NCBI GenBank assembly: GCA_910584045.1
Contig: CAJTYO010000009.1
Location: forward strand, 1 to 64,000
Direction: 5' to 3'
Length of the DNA stretch: 64,000 nt
Origin: an uncultured Oscillospiraceae bacterium
Lineage (GTDB): Bacteria; Bacillota; Clostridia; Oscillospirales; Oscillospiraceae
The translations under genes were made by a program, and so were the position numbers. The notes under the pieces were generated by a model that saw only the letters and a list, made by a program, of their open reading frames with translations, searched no databases and had not been told where the DNA came from. Shown here piece after piece: positions 34,620 to 43,629 of this stretch (positions are counted from its first letter, which is position 1; each line of letters begins with the position of its first letter).

Positions 34620-35776
34620 CTCTTTTCCACCTCAACTACTGCCGACCAGCCCTCGTCCAGCGCCTGTACGCCGGACTGAACCCGCCGCCGGACCTCCTGG
34701 TCGGGCAAAGAGCACTGGAAAGGGACCTCCACATCGAAGATGAGCTTGGTATGGGTGGGCCCGGGGACCATGCGGAAATCGTGGATGGAGATGGCCGGAT
34801 CGATGATCCTGACCATAGCCGCCACCCGCTCCCGAGCTTCCGTGGTCAGACCGCCATCGTTGACCACCGGATCCATGTGGATGGTGGCCAGACAGCCCAG
34901 CTCCTCGTTGAGCTGCTTCTCCAACGCGTCCACCACGTCGTGGAGCTCCAGAATGTCGCCGCTGGCGGGCACCTCCGCATGGAGGGAGAGAATGCGCCGT
35001 CCGGGACCGTAGTCGTGGACGATGAGGTCGTGGATGCCGATGATCTCCGGCCGGGAGCGGACCAGAGTGTGAATCTCCCCCACAAACTCCGGAGAGGGCG
35101 GCTGTCCCAGGAGGGGGTCCACGGTGGCCTTAGCCGCACCGAAGCCGGACCCGAGAATGAATAGAGCCACTGCTCCGCCGCACCAGCCGTCGATCTGCAA
35201 ATTCCAGAAGTGCCCCGCCAGGGTACCCAACAGCACCGCCCCGGTGGCCAAGCAGTCGCTGAGGCTGTCGGCGGCGGTGGCTGCCATGGCGGCGGAGGAG
35301 ATTTTCCGTCCCACCGACCGGTTGTAGAAGACCATGTACAGCTTCACCAGGATGGATACGCACAAAATCACCGCGACCACCGGGCTGAAGGTCACCGGCT
35401 CCGGATGGAAAATCTTGTCGATAGATGTCTTCCCCAGCTCCACACCCATCAGCAGGATGACCATGGAGACTACCAGGCCGGACACATACTCCAGCCGCCC
35501 GTGACCAAAGGGATGGTCCCTATCGGGGGCCTGGGCGGCCAGCTTGAAACCCAGCAGGGTCACGATGGAGGACCCTGCGTCGGAAAGATTGTTCACCGCG
35601 TCGGCGGTGACGGCAATGGACCGGCTGAGAATTCCCGCCAGAAGCTTTCCGGCAAACAGGAGTAGGTTCAGCGCTATGCCCACACAGCCGCAGAGCACGC
35701 CATAGGCCCGGCGCACCGTCTGGTCGGAAATATTTTCATAGTCTTTTATCAGGTGTTTGGCGAGAAATTGGATCAT
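34610..35776 (-). CDS. cation diffusion facilitator, possibly manganese
   Basis: 388 residues: six membrane helices (about 25-220), then a longer than usual cytoplasmic C-terminal region. Helix 2 has ADAVNNLSDAGSS and helix 5 ATAADSLSDCLA, giving an N-x(3)-D / D-x(3)-D metal site as described for manganese CDFs rather than the zinc-type H-x(3)-D; the metal call is inference. HPFGHGRLEYVSGL is the family's loop motif. The start overlaps the NhaC gene by 41 bases. Confidence 0.88.
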   Translation of the reverse strand: MIQFLAKHLIKDYENISDQTVRRAYGVLCGCVGIALNLLLFAGKLLAGILSRSIAVTADAVNNLSDAGSSIVTLLGFKLAAQAPDRDHPFGHGRLEYVSGLVVSMVILLMGVELGKTSIDKIFHPEPVTFSPVVAVILCVSILVKLYMVFYNRSVGRKISSAAMAATAADSLSDCLATGAVLLGTLAGHFWNLQIDGWCGGAVALFILGSGFGAAKATVDPLLGQPPSPEFVGEIHTLVRSRPEIIGIHDLIVHDYGPGRRILSLHAEVPASGDILELHDVVDALEKQLNEELGCLATIHMDPVVNDGGLTTEARERVAAMVRIIDPAISIHDFRMVPGPTHTKLIFDVEVPFQCSLPDQEVRRRVQSGVQALDEGWSAVVEVEKSYV

Positions 35777-37118
35777 GACGCACCTCGGACATTTTTTCCG
35801 CGTCCTCCGGACGCGATGGGGTACAGCAAGGATAAAACCACTTCTTGGTAAAAAAATAGCAGATGGGGATCATCCAGAGGAGGAACGCATACAAAAGCGC
35901 ACCGCTGCCAGCCCCCAACATGGCCAGAGGAATGCTGCACGCGATAGACCAGGGTACGAGCCCCGCGATCAGGATGCCGGAGTTCTCTATGTCCATCGCC
36001 AGCTCCTCACGGTCATCATATGTTCTCTCCAGCAGTTGTGCGCCCATCATGCTGGTCACCGCCTGATTGCACAGCACCGCAGCGCACAGCAGCGACACCA
36101 CAGCCATAGCCGGGAATCGGCCGGTCCGCACTGCCAGGGCCTCCGCCCGGCCGCTCACGGGCCGCAGGGAGCCGGTACCCTCCAGGATGCCGGAGTACAG
36201 CCCCGTCAGGATAACAATCACATAGCTCACCGCCATGCTGGTGATCCCCCCGCCGCCCAGCACGGCGGCCAGAGCGTCCTCCTCCGGATAATAGCCGCTC
36301 CACGCGCTCAGAAGGACCTCCTCCACAGTAAAGCCCTGCAGCGCCACCGCCAGAACAGTCGCAGCCGCAGCACTGGCGGCGATGGTCCAGTGGATCGGGA
36401 CCCGAAACAGGGGCAACAGGAACATGATCGCTGCAGGCAGCAGTGTCCACCAGGACAGGGTGAACCGCCCTTCCAGCGCTCCCAGAACCGCTCCGTCTGT
36501 GACCGCCAGCGGATGGCGGAGGGACAGCAGTACATACAGCCCCGCCGTCAACAGCGTGGGCAGCGCAGCGGTGCGGAGCATCTGTCGCACGTTGCGGTAC
36601 AGGTCCGTATCCGTCACCGCCGCCACCAGGCTGGCCGCCGAGGAAGCTGGAGAGCAGCGGTCACCAAAATAGACCCCGGACAGGATCACCCCGGCGGTTA
36701 CCGTCGGGTCCACGCCGCCGGACCTGGCCAGCGCCATGAGGATTACCCCCAGGGTGCTGCTGACGCCGTAGGATGTCCCCAGCACATAACTGAATGCCGC
36801 GCACAGCAGGAAGGCAAGCAGCAGGAACAGCTTCGGCTTAACCAGGCCCACGCCCCACACGATGCACGCGGCGACGGTTCCGCCGCAGCGCCACACCCCG
36901 GTGATGACGCCAATCAGGATGATGATCCGCACCACAATCAGGGACTTCCTGCACTTTGTCCATGCCATGTCCCACAGCTGGCGGTGCGTAAATCCCTGCC
37001 GCAGGCCTAGGCCCCAGAACAAGAGCAGCCCACCCAGCAGCGCCCAGGCCACCTGCCGGCCAGTGAGCAGGCAGACTGCCACCAGCGCGAAAAAAAGGGA
37101 AAAGCAGACCGTCAGCAT
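35736..37118 (-). CDS. NhaC-family Na+/H+ antiporter
   Basis: 460 residues with about 11-12 membrane helices. GTSYGVSSTLGVILMAL and GVYFGDRCSPASSAASL are signature segments of NhaC; the second holds the conserved SPxS. Exchanges Na+ (or malate/lactate-coupled Na+ in some members) for protons. It starts one base after the stop of the zinc-ribbon gene and overlaps the CDF gene, forming a three-gene operon concerned with ion homeostasis. Confidence 0.9.
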   Translation of the reverse strand: MLTVCFSLFFALVAVCLLTGRQVAWALLGGLLLFWGLGLRQGFTHRQLWDMAWTKCRKSLIVVRIIILIGVITGVWRCGGTVAACIVWGVGLVKPKLFLLLAFLLCAAFSYVLGTSYGVSSTLGVILMALARSGGVDPTVTAGVILSGVYFGDRCSPASSAASLVAAVTDTDLYRNVRQMLRTAALPTLLTAGLYVLLSLRHPLAVTDGAVLGALEGRFTLSWWTLLPAAIMFLLPLFRVPIHWTIAASAAAATVLAVALQGFTVEEVLLSAWSGYYPEEDALAAVLGGGGITSMAVSYVIVILTGLYSGILEGTGSLRPVSGRAEALAVRTGRFPAMAVVSLLCAAVLCNQAVTSMMGAQLLERTYDDREELAMDIENSGILIAGLVPWSIACSIPLAMLGAGSGALLYAFLLWMIPICYFFTKKWFYPCCTPSRPEDAEKMSEVRHDPISRQTPDKRL

Positions 37119-37119
37119 C

Positions 37120-37719
37120 TCACTTTTTCCCCGGTATGGTCAGAGTCATCTGACAGCACAGGCGGTCCAGGTCCTCATCCGTGGCGGCAGGCAGCCGAAG
37201 CCGCCCTCCGCAGGCCGGGCAGACCAAATCCACTGCCGCGCCGTGTACCTCCACCGCGCAGCCCTCCGTGCCGCAGGCGCAGGATACGCCGCCCCGCCCG
37301 ACGATGTCCTTCAGTTCGGAGAGCACCTCATACATGATGACGTCATCCACAAACGCGCCCTCCTCCGCCTCCTGCTGCTTCTGCACAGTCTCCTCCAGCT
37401 GCCGCAGCGCACGCTGCACCTGGGGGACACTGCCGATATAGCAGCACAGCTGACGCCTCTCCGGGCAGGCCAGTCCAACGCCCGAGCCCTCCAGCAACCG
37501 CTCCGCAGGCACCTCGGCACGGTGCTCCCCGCCGCACACGCCGCAGGGGACGGTCACGCGGTAACGATCCGCCACGGGCTCCGCTGTCAGCTCGCTGTGC
37601 CCGCAGGCGCAGACCAGCCCTGCCGTCGCCGCGCACAGGGCAAACCGGGACCGCTCTCCATATACGCTTTTGCCGCAGGAGGGACAGACATAGCCAATGG
37701 CTCTTACGGGTTCCGACAT
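37120..37719 (-). CDS. cysteine-rich zinc-ribbon protein of unknown function
   Basis: 199 residues from the ATG at 37719 (AAAGGA 8 bases upstream). Repeated zinc-knuckle pairs: CPSCG, CACG, CGVCG, CACGTEGC and CPACGG, roughly 12-14 cysteines. The middle (QRALRQLEETVQKQQEAEEGAFVDDVIMYEVL) is helical. No DNA-binding or enzymatic motif is evident. Directly in front of NhaC, so it may be a metal- or redox-responsive accessory (guess). Confidence 0.75.
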   Translation of the reverse strand: MSEPVRAIGYVCPSCGKSVYGERSRFALCAATAGLVCACGHSELTAEPVADRYRVTVPCGVCGGEHRAEVPAERLLEGSGVGLACPERRQLCCYIGSVPQVQRALRQLEETVQKQQEAEEGAFVDDVIMYEVLSELKDIVGRGGVSCACGTEGCAVEVHGAAVDLVCPACGGRLRLPAATDEDLDRLCCQMTLTIPGKK

Positions 37720-37845
37720 ACATACCATCCTTTCTCCGCCACGGACAACAGGGGGAGATGATCTGTAATTTAGTATCCTTTTTATTATACGACACTTCTG
37801 AGCAGATTTCCAGATAAATTTTTGCTGCGGGATGGGTTTTACCCG

Positions 37846-37874
37846 TTGACAAAACAAAAATGCCGTGGTAATAT
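37846..37874 (+). promoter_or_regulatory. promoter of the tRNA-Ser pair
   Basis: TTGACA, 17 bases, TAATAT, 24 bases before the first tRNA. Confidence 0.85.
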
Positions 37875-37898
37875 AAGGCCTGTACCTAAAACCGATTG

Positions 37899-37986
37899 GG
37901 AGAGATGTCCGAGCGGTTTAAGGAACCGGTCTTGAAAACCGGCGATGCGTGAGCATCCGTGGGTTCGAATCCCACTCTCTCCGCCA
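37899..37986 (+). tRNA. tRNA-Ser (TGA)
   Basis: Acceptor GGAGAGA, anticodon loop CTTGAAA, long variable arm (GATGCGTGAGCATC), T-arm GGTTCGAATCC, encoded CCA. Confidence 0.95.
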
Positions 37987-38023
37987 TTTTTAAGACTGGC
38001 TATTTTTGTGCGATCAATAATGT

Positions 38024-38115
38024 GCGGAAGTACCCAAGTGGCCGAAGGGGCTCCCCTGCTAAGGGAGTAGACGTCCAAACAACGTGCGAGGGTTCAAATC
38101 CCTCCTTCCGCGCCA
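38024..38115 (+). tRNA. tRNA-Ser (GCT)
   Basis: Acceptor GCGGAAG, anticodon loop CTGCTAA, long variable arm, T-arm GGTTCAAATCC, encoded CCA. Confidence 0.95.
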
Positions 38116-38155
38116 AGCCAGGAAGCCTTGAATGCCAAGGCTTCCTGGCTTTTTC
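38116..38155 (+). terminator. terminator of the tRNA-Ser pair
   Basis: AGCCAGGAAGCCTTG pairs perfectly with its complement around AATGC, followed by TTTTTC. Confidence 0.9.
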
Positions 38156-38238
38156 TCACTTGCGCAGCCGTTTTCTGATGCTAGGAAGTTCTAACGATAT
38201 AATCTAAATTTGCTATTTTCCGCCAAGGAGGGATCACC

Positions 38239-39206
38239 ATGCTGGACAGCGTCTGCCATACTCTGTCTGCCGCCGCAGCGTGGTGGCTTAAGCTGGTTTA
38301 TATCCATACAAAAACTTCGATGGCGTTATTTCATGCGCTGTTAGCTGCGGCCCTCTGTGGAGCGGGGAGCTTCTGCCTGCACACCGTCAGTTTGACATCG
38401 CTCATCCCGCTGGTTTCTCTGGCTGTTTTTCTGTTTACATCATTGGCGATTCAGATGCACCGTCGTGAAAATTGCGGAGACGCAGTACTGGCATTTCTGC
38501 TGGCGCAGGGCGGCTATTCCCTCATAACTCTTTCCGGAGCAGCCTCCCTCCATTACGCGGGCATCTGGGGTCTGGTTCCTGCCTGTATGACTCCAGCGAT
38601 TTTTTTGCTGCTTACCTGCAAACTGCGCAGCTTGTTTCCTGCCTCCGACTGGAGGGAGTATTATCATGAAACCGCGCCGGAGCCGGGCCGAATCCGCCTG
38701 ACGCTGGTTTACAACTATCTGATCGCCGCAGGGGTATGCACCGTCATGGCCGTTGGCACCTTATCAAGGAGTGCAGGAAGTATGTTGCCGCGCTGGAGGA
38801 AGACTTCTCCCTGATGAACGCGGTGCCGCCTATTCAGGACCCGGCTATTTCCGCGATGATCCACAGCTTCCAGACCTTAGCGGCTCGGGAAGGCATCCGT
38901 CTTCATATCAGCATTTCGACGGATCTGGTACAGATCGCCACCAACGTCTATGAAACCAACAAGATTATCAGCAATCTGCTTCAGAACGCCATCGATGAGA
39001 CAGCAACTCATCAGGACAAATCCTATGGGATTCATCTGACGATTCTGAAACGCGGCGAATATTGTGTGATCCGCGTATCCAACGAGCTGGGAGCGCGGAC
39101 ATTGTCGCCGGAGGAGCTGGGCCGCATTTACCAGCAGGGCTATACCAGCAAGCAAGGGCATGAGGGCGTGGGCCTGAGCAGCATCCGCCTGCTGACGGCA
39201 ATGTGA
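38239..39206 (+). pseudogene. broken AgrC-like GHKL sensor kinase
   Basis: The N-terminal part (38239 to about 38750) encodes five or so membrane helices. After a frame change near 38757 comes a GHKL domain: SFQTLAAREGIRLHISIS, N-box NKIISNLLQNAIDE, and GHEGVGLSSIRLL. The segment between, which should hold the phosphorylated histidine of the dimerisation helix, is deleted, and the protein stops about 25 residues early. A TATAAT lies at 38198-38203. Non-functional as a kinase. Confidence 0.8.
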
Positions 39207-39222
39207 GAAAAGAGGCGTCTAA

Positions 39223-39961
39223 GTGGAGAAAATACAAGCTAATATTTTGATTATAGAAGATGAACCGGTCCCCATGGAGCAGTCCCGGCAAATGGTTTCT
39301 TTGTATATCAATCCGGACGGCAACCATACTGCGTTCAACTCCGTGGAGGTCATGCGTATTCTGCAGAGCGTCCCCATTGACCTGGCTTTTGTGGACATTG
39401 AGATGCCGGACAACGACGGCTTCACCACCGCAGGGTACATCCAGTCCACCCAGCCAAAAGCGAATTATGTATTTCTGACCGGCCACACGGAACTGGGGGC
39501 AAAGAGTTATGATTATGAGCCGCTGGACTTCCTCTGCAAGCCATTGAACGCCCTGCGGCTGCAAAAGACGTTTCAGCGCTTTGAGAAAATCCCGCACGCA
39601 GAACCGGGACTTTCTGGAACAGATCGCTGTCGAGAGTTCCAGCAGTTTTGTATTGGTTTCCCCTGCGGAAATCAACTACATCACCCGCGAGAGCCGAAAA
39701 ACTGTCCTCTACTGCAAAAAACAGAGCTATACCGTAAAAACGACTTTGGACGAACTGGAGCTGATTTTCAGTGACTACGGTCTTTTCCGCTGCCACCAGT
39801 CTTACCTAATTTCCTTACGCCAAGTGGCGGGCGTAACCCAGTCGGACTTCGGACGGACCTACTGGGCAGTTCTGAAAAACGGCCAGCGTATCCCGGTCAG
39901 CCGGGGAAAATATGCCGCCATGCAGGAAAAACTTCGGGAAAGCGGCGTGCAGTTCCTTTAA
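39223..39961 (+). pseudogene. frameshifted AgrA-like LytTR response regulator
   Basis: The receiver domain (starting GTG at 39223; ILIIEDEP, phospho-Asp in AFVDIEMPDNDG, lysine in DFLCKPL) and the LytTR DNA-binding domain (INYITRESRKTVLYCKK, FRCHQSYLISL) lie in different frames. The shift maps to an A4 run at 39586-39589: removing one A restores a continuous frame through FEKSRTQNRDFLEQ. A single-base insertion therefore inactivated it, if the sequence is right. Partner of the broken kinase 16 bases upstream. Confidence 0.85.
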
Positions 39962-39973
39962 TCCAGGACCAAA

Positions 39974-40019
39974 CAGACGTGATTTCGACCCAATCAGACA
40001 TTTATCTGCCCAATCAGAC
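39974..40019 (+). promoter_or_regulatory. three CAGAC direct repeats at helical spacing
   Basis: CCAAACAGAC, CCCAATCAGAC, CCCAATCAGAC with CAGAC at 39974, 39995 and 40015, i.e. 21 and 20 bases apart. Direct repeats with two-turn spacing are typical of LytTR regulator sites. They lie 28 bases upstream of the -35 of the ABC exporter promoter. Confidence 0.5.
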
Positions 40020-40047
40020 CGCCTCCTGCCCGATCGAACCATACCTA

Positions 40048-40076
40048 TTGAAACACTCCGGGCAGCCGCGTATCAT
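40048..40076 (+). promoter_or_regulatory. promoter of the ABC exporter
   Basis: TTGAAA, 17 bases, TATCAT. Confidence 0.55.
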
Positions 40077-40187
40077 GTGTACAAGGAGCACCGTACAGGC
40101 CCAGCACTTCCCCAGCAGGGATGTGCGCCTTGCCGGGGCTCCTTGCGCTGTTTTATAGAACATGTAAGAGAAAGGCAGAGGTGAGTT

Positions 40188-41281
40188 GTGGTGCAAGAGG
40201 GACGAATACAGAGGAAGCCGAAAAGCGGCGGGAGATGGAGGCTGTTTTGGGGCTTTCTTCGGAAAGTAAAACTCAGCTGGGTATGGATCGCCGTGGCCCT
40301 GGCCGGCTATATGGGATACAAAAGGGTAGTGACCTTGCTCCCTGGGTCCACAGCCGCGCTTTACACGGGGGACTTCAGCATGGAGGCCATTATGGGCTTG
40401 GTGGTCAACAGCCTGGGGGTGATGGTACTGGATGTTGGCACCACGGTCGCCATGCTGGTAGCCAACGCCTGGTCGGTCTATCATGCGCGCAACTCCGTAT
40501 GGAAGCGGATGATGCGGGTAGATACCTCCTACTTCGGTGATAACGATCCCAGCCGGCTCCTCAGTTCGGTTACCAGCGACGTAGAAACCTCTGTCAACGC
40601 GCTGGTCAACGTGATTATTACTGCGCCCTCCCAGCTGGCATATCTACTCATGTGCCTGGAGCAGGTGTCCTCCTATAATAAGAAGCTGCTGATGGTGCTG
40701 CTGGTTATGGTACCTCTGTATGTCGTCTATGCCGTGATCATGGGCCGCTGGCAGGAGAAGACAGGCCGGATCATCCAGGTGCGGATCGGCATCCTCACGG
40801 GCTTCCTCACTGAGCGTATCCGGAACCTGACCCTCATCAAGTCCTTCGTCACCGAGCAGAAGGAGGAGGAGAAGGGAACGGCCGCCGCCGGAGAACTGTA
40901 CAAGGTCAATGTGCAGTACGGCTGCCTTCAGGGTGTCCTCACAGGCTTCACCCAGCTGACGGAGGCAATCAGTGTCGTGATCGCCGTCATTTGGGGCAGC
41001 GTTCTGCTTCGCAGCGGCGAGGTTGACCTAGAGTCGTGGCTGGCATTTTTCCTCTTCGTACCCATGGTCAACAGCGCGCTACGGAACTTGGCCGCGATGT
41101 GGGGCGACTTCAAGGCGGTCCAAGGCCGGGCTGCCCTGATCAGAGCCATGGTGGACGTTCCCCAGAAGCAGGACGGCGTCTCCGAGAGCATCCCTGCAGG
41201 AGATGTGGAGTTTCAGAATGTTTGCTTTGGCTATGTCGAGGACGAGGAGATCCTGGAGGCATCAATACCCAAAGGAGAGAC
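40188..41281 (+). pseudogene. ABC exporter (permease-ATPase half transporter), truncated
   Basis: Starts at GTG 40188 with AGAGGTGAG before it. About 330 residues form a type I exporter membrane domain (SRLLSSVTSDVETSVNAL, LTLIKSFVTEQKEEEKG). The nucleotide-binding domain begins (VEFQNVCFGYVEDEEILEA) and then breaks off before the Walker A loop, where transposase-like sequence starts. The open frame continues to 41507 but encodes unrelated residues. Not an active transporter. Confidence 0.85.
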
Positions 41282-41410
41282 AGGGAAAAATATGATCCGA
41301 ACGACAGGAACGATCCGCCTAACAGCGGGACACCGGTTCTGGATACTACTTGCTACCCCGCAGACATTGCCTATCCCCAAGACATCAATTTGCTCAAGCG
41401 GATCTTTTAG
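41282..41410 (+). mobile_element. transposase fragment (IS1182/IS5-like)
   Basis: In a frame different from the ABC gene, KYDPNDRNDPPNSG then VLDTTCYPADIAYPQDINLL, stopping at TAG 41408-41410. The LDATCxPADIxYPxDxxLL block is characteristic of IS1182-type transposases. Only about 40 codons remain and no inverted repeats were found. Confidence 0.55.
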
Positions 41411-41444
41411 CTATACTTACCCTACCGCTCACTATCTTCACTTG

Positions 41445-41813
41445 CTACTCCCTCTTTACATGGTTATCCTCCAACTCCCGTACCCGTTTCTCCAACAGTG
41501 CAACTGATTGAATCAGTCGCTTGCTCTTTTCATTCAGCTTGGACACAATCGCCGTAATTGACATTAGAATAATAATGACGCAGAAGAACATAAACGCAAA
41601 CAACGCGTTGGTCGGCTCGTATATCCCTACCAGCACAGCAAACCATGCCAAAATCTGCGGAAAAACGGCCAGCGCCAGCATGATGATTCCGGAGGCCAGC
41701 CAGAGCAGCGTGTACTTCAGATTCAGCGTCTTTTTCTTCAAAAGTCCGAATACTATTAGGAAGTACAGCCCCACCGCAATCAACATTGTGATCTGCAATT
41801 TTATCGAGATCAT
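41445..41813 (-). CDS. DUF2304 membrane protein (1)
   Basis: 122 residues: three membrane helices (about 5-22, 33-55, 68-90) and a charged coiled tail (KLNEKSKRLIQSVALLEKRVRELE). DUF2304 proteins are regularly coded next to DPM1-like GT2 enzymes and are thought to help them at the membrane. It overlaps the upstream GT2 by four bases (ATGA) and is the last gene of the glycan operon; no terminator is seen after it. Confidence 0.8.
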   Translation of the reverse strand: MISIKLQITMLIAVGLYFLIVFGLLKKKTLNLKYTLLWLASGIIMLALAVFPQILAWFAVLVGIYEPTNALFAFMFFCVIIILMSITAIVSKLNEKSKRLIQSVALLEKRVRELEDNHVKRE

Positions 41814-42526
41814 CGCCGCCCCCTCCCCGCTGTCAGCCGCGTCATGACCAGAGCAATCGAAACTTTTATCATGTAATAGACGGAGCGCAGCGCGTTGATG
41901 GAGCTTGTCCCCCCTTGCCGCTCCCGCATCTGTACCGGTACTTCCTGGATTCGAGCGCCCATCAGGCCAGATACAAGAATTGCCTCCGGCTCCGGGTAGT
42001 CCTGGGCATAATTTTCCGAAAACTCCTCAAGTATCTTCCGATTCACCGCACGCATACCGCTGGTCACATCCTTGACCTTGACTCCGCAGAGCAGGTGAAT
42101 CAATTTACTCAGGAAGTTGATTCCCAGCCGTCTCATTGCGGAAGACTGAAAGCCCTCGTTGGTTATAAATCGGGAGCCTATTACCATATCAGCCTGCCCG
42201 CCTTTAATTGGCGCAATCAAATCGCTTATGTACTGTGCGTCATGTTGACCATCGCCATCAAACTGAATCGCAATGTCGTAGCCATGCTCCAGCGCATAGC
42301 GGTAGCCAGTCTGCACACCGCCGCCTATGCCAAGATTCACAGGCACATCCAGATAATTGGCATGTTTTTTTCGCAGGATCGTTCGCGTGTCATCGTTAGA
42401 GCAGTCATTAATAACGATGTAGTCTGTGTCAGGTGTATTCTGTTTTATATCTTCTATTGTCCGGATGATGTTATCCTGCTCGTTGTAAGCAGGGACAATA
42501 ATTAGCGACCCCCCCCCATCGAACAT
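41810..42526 (-). CDS. GT2 glycosyltransferase, polyprenyl-phosphate sugar synthase-like (1)
   Basis: 238 residues, GT-A fold of the DPM1/DPG-synthase group: LIIVPAYNEQDNI, DYIVINDCSND, and the metal motif AIQFDGDGQHD, GSRF and KDVTSGMRAV. Likely loads a sugar onto undecaprenyl phosphate for transfer outside the membrane. The first codons (MFDGGGS) are encoded by a G9 tract, abnormal for this family, where the protein usually begins two or three residues before the LIIVPAYNE strand. There is no clear ribosome site other than GAG; translation may be coupled to the overlapping DUF2304 gene. Confidence 0.88.
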   Translation of the reverse strand: MFDGGGSLIIVPAYNEQDNIIRTIEDIKQNTPDTDYIVINDCSNDDTRTILRKKHANYLDVPVNLGIGGGVQTGYRYALEHGYDIAIQFDGDGQHDAQYISDLIAPIKGGQADMVIGSRFITNEGFQSSAMRRLGINFLSKLIHLLCGVKVKDVTSGMRAVNRKILEEFSENYAQDYPEPEAILVSGLMGARIQEVPVQMRERQGGTSSINALRSVYYMIKVSIALVMTRLTAGRGRR

Positions 42527-42903
42527 TCGTTCTCGTTTTTAATCTGTCTTTCTTTGTTCATTCTATCTTCTCTCATTTTGAACTTATCGATTGCATACGA
42601 CTGGACAAAAGATTGCAGCTTACTCTCAATTTGGGATAGCTTGATGGAAAGCCGGAACAGTTTCAAGATTAATACAAAAATAATCGTCAGGAACACAAAG
42701 TTTACCGGACTCTGCACCCCAATGACGGCAGCTCCCCACGATACAGCCTGTGGGAATATGCTCATACAAACCAGCAGACCAGAGAATAATATCCAGAACA
42801 CAGAATCTTCAATTTTTGCCTGCGCCTTCCTGATCCGCAGAATAATCCACACGCAGTTCAGTATTGAAACAATCAGCAGAACGACTCGCAGCGCTAACGT
42901 CAT
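42502..42903 (-). CDS. DUF2304 membrane protein (2)
   Basis: 133 residues, three membrane helices and a charged tail, paralogue of the gene at 41445. The last residues (MGGGR) are read from the same G9 tract in a different frame from the GT2 gene that it overlaps by 25 bases. With 7 or 10 G the two genes would become one fused frame. ATGA overlap with the upstream GT2. Confidence 0.78.
   Translation of the reverse strand: MTLALRVVLLIVSILNCVWIILRIRKAQAKIEDSVFWILFSGLLVCMSIFPQAVSWGAAVIGVQSPVNFVFLTIIFVLILKLFRLSIKLSQIESKLQSFVQSYAIDKFKMREDRMNKERQIKNENECSMGGGR
42509..42517 (-). repeat. G9 homopolymer at the GT2 start / DUF2304 end
   Basis: Nine G on the minus strand, inside the overlap of two genes. 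Present length leaves both frames as annotated; 8 shifts the GT2 off its first ATG, 10 gives an in-frame DUF2304-GT2 fusion and also places a second ATG (42519) in frame. Confidence 0.8.
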
Positions 42904-43598
42904 AATGCACCTCTCGGCCGGAAGAACTGAACAAACAGGATGGAGACGAACATGTTGAGCATATACCGTATAGAGCGCCCAAGATTCAGATAGCTCGTCC
43001 CCGCAATTCGCTCATGCATTTCCACCTGGACCTCTGATATGCTGGCTCCACAACGAAGCAGGTAGGAAAGGGTGTCTGGTTCCGGTCCATAGTTGATCTT
43101 ATCGGAAAAACTCTTCATAACTGTCATATTGAACAGGCGCATCCCGGAAGTCGGATCCGTTACCTTTTTCCCAGTTGTAAGACGGATCGCTGAGGAAATC
43201 AGTGTGCTCCCGAACATACGTAAAGTATGCGGTTTCCTCTCCTCGCAGAAACGAGAACCAATCACTATATCCAGGCTCTCCTGCTCCATTTTCTCAATCA
43301 TTTTTTCTATGTAGCACGGCTCGTGCTGGCCGTCACCATCAAATTGCAGTGCCGCCGTATAACCATTTTGATATGCATAACGAATGCCTGCCTGGAACGC
43401 CCCAGCAAGACCAAGATTTACGGGCAGGTCAAGCAGTGGATATCCATGTTGACGGCATATCTCAGCCGTGCTGTCTTTAGAGCCGTCGTTGACGACCAGG
43501 TAGTCCCACTGCGGATAGTTCTCCCGCAAATTCTCTACTACCCTCTCTATATTCTCCGCTTCGTTATAGGCGGGGATGATGATTAGTACTTGTTCCAT
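42900..43598 (-). CDS. GT2 glycosyltransferase, polyprenyl-phosphate sugar synthase-like (2)
   Basis: 232 residues, close paralogue of the GT2 at 41810: LIIIPAYNEAENIERV, DYLVVNDGSKD, ALQFDGDGQHE, GSRF, TDPTSGMRLF. Cytoplasmic face of the membrane. Starts with a clean ATG and overlaps its DUF2304 partner by ATGA. The GT2/DUF2304 pair is thus duplicated in the operon, which suggests two different lipid-linked sugars. Confidence 0.9.
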   Translation of the reverse strand: MEQVLIIIPAYNEAENIERVVENLRENYPQWDYLVVNDGSKDSTAEICRQHGYPLLDLPVNLGLAGAFQAGIRYAYQNGYTAALQFDGDGQHEPCYIEKMIEKMEQESLDIVIGSRFCEERKPHTLRMFGSTLISSAIRLTTGKKVTDPTSGMRLFNMTVMKSFSDKINYGPEPDTLSYLLRCGASISEVQVEMHERIAGTSYLNLGRSIRYMLNMFVSILFVQFFRPRGAL

Positions 43599-43629
43599 CT
43601 TGATCCTCTTTTGTTATTCCGGTTTCTCC

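Noticed and set aside
37899..38115. tRNA-Ser genes as attachment site of an integrated element
   Set aside because: I found no direct repeat of the tRNA 3' ends within the window and no integrase directly next to them.
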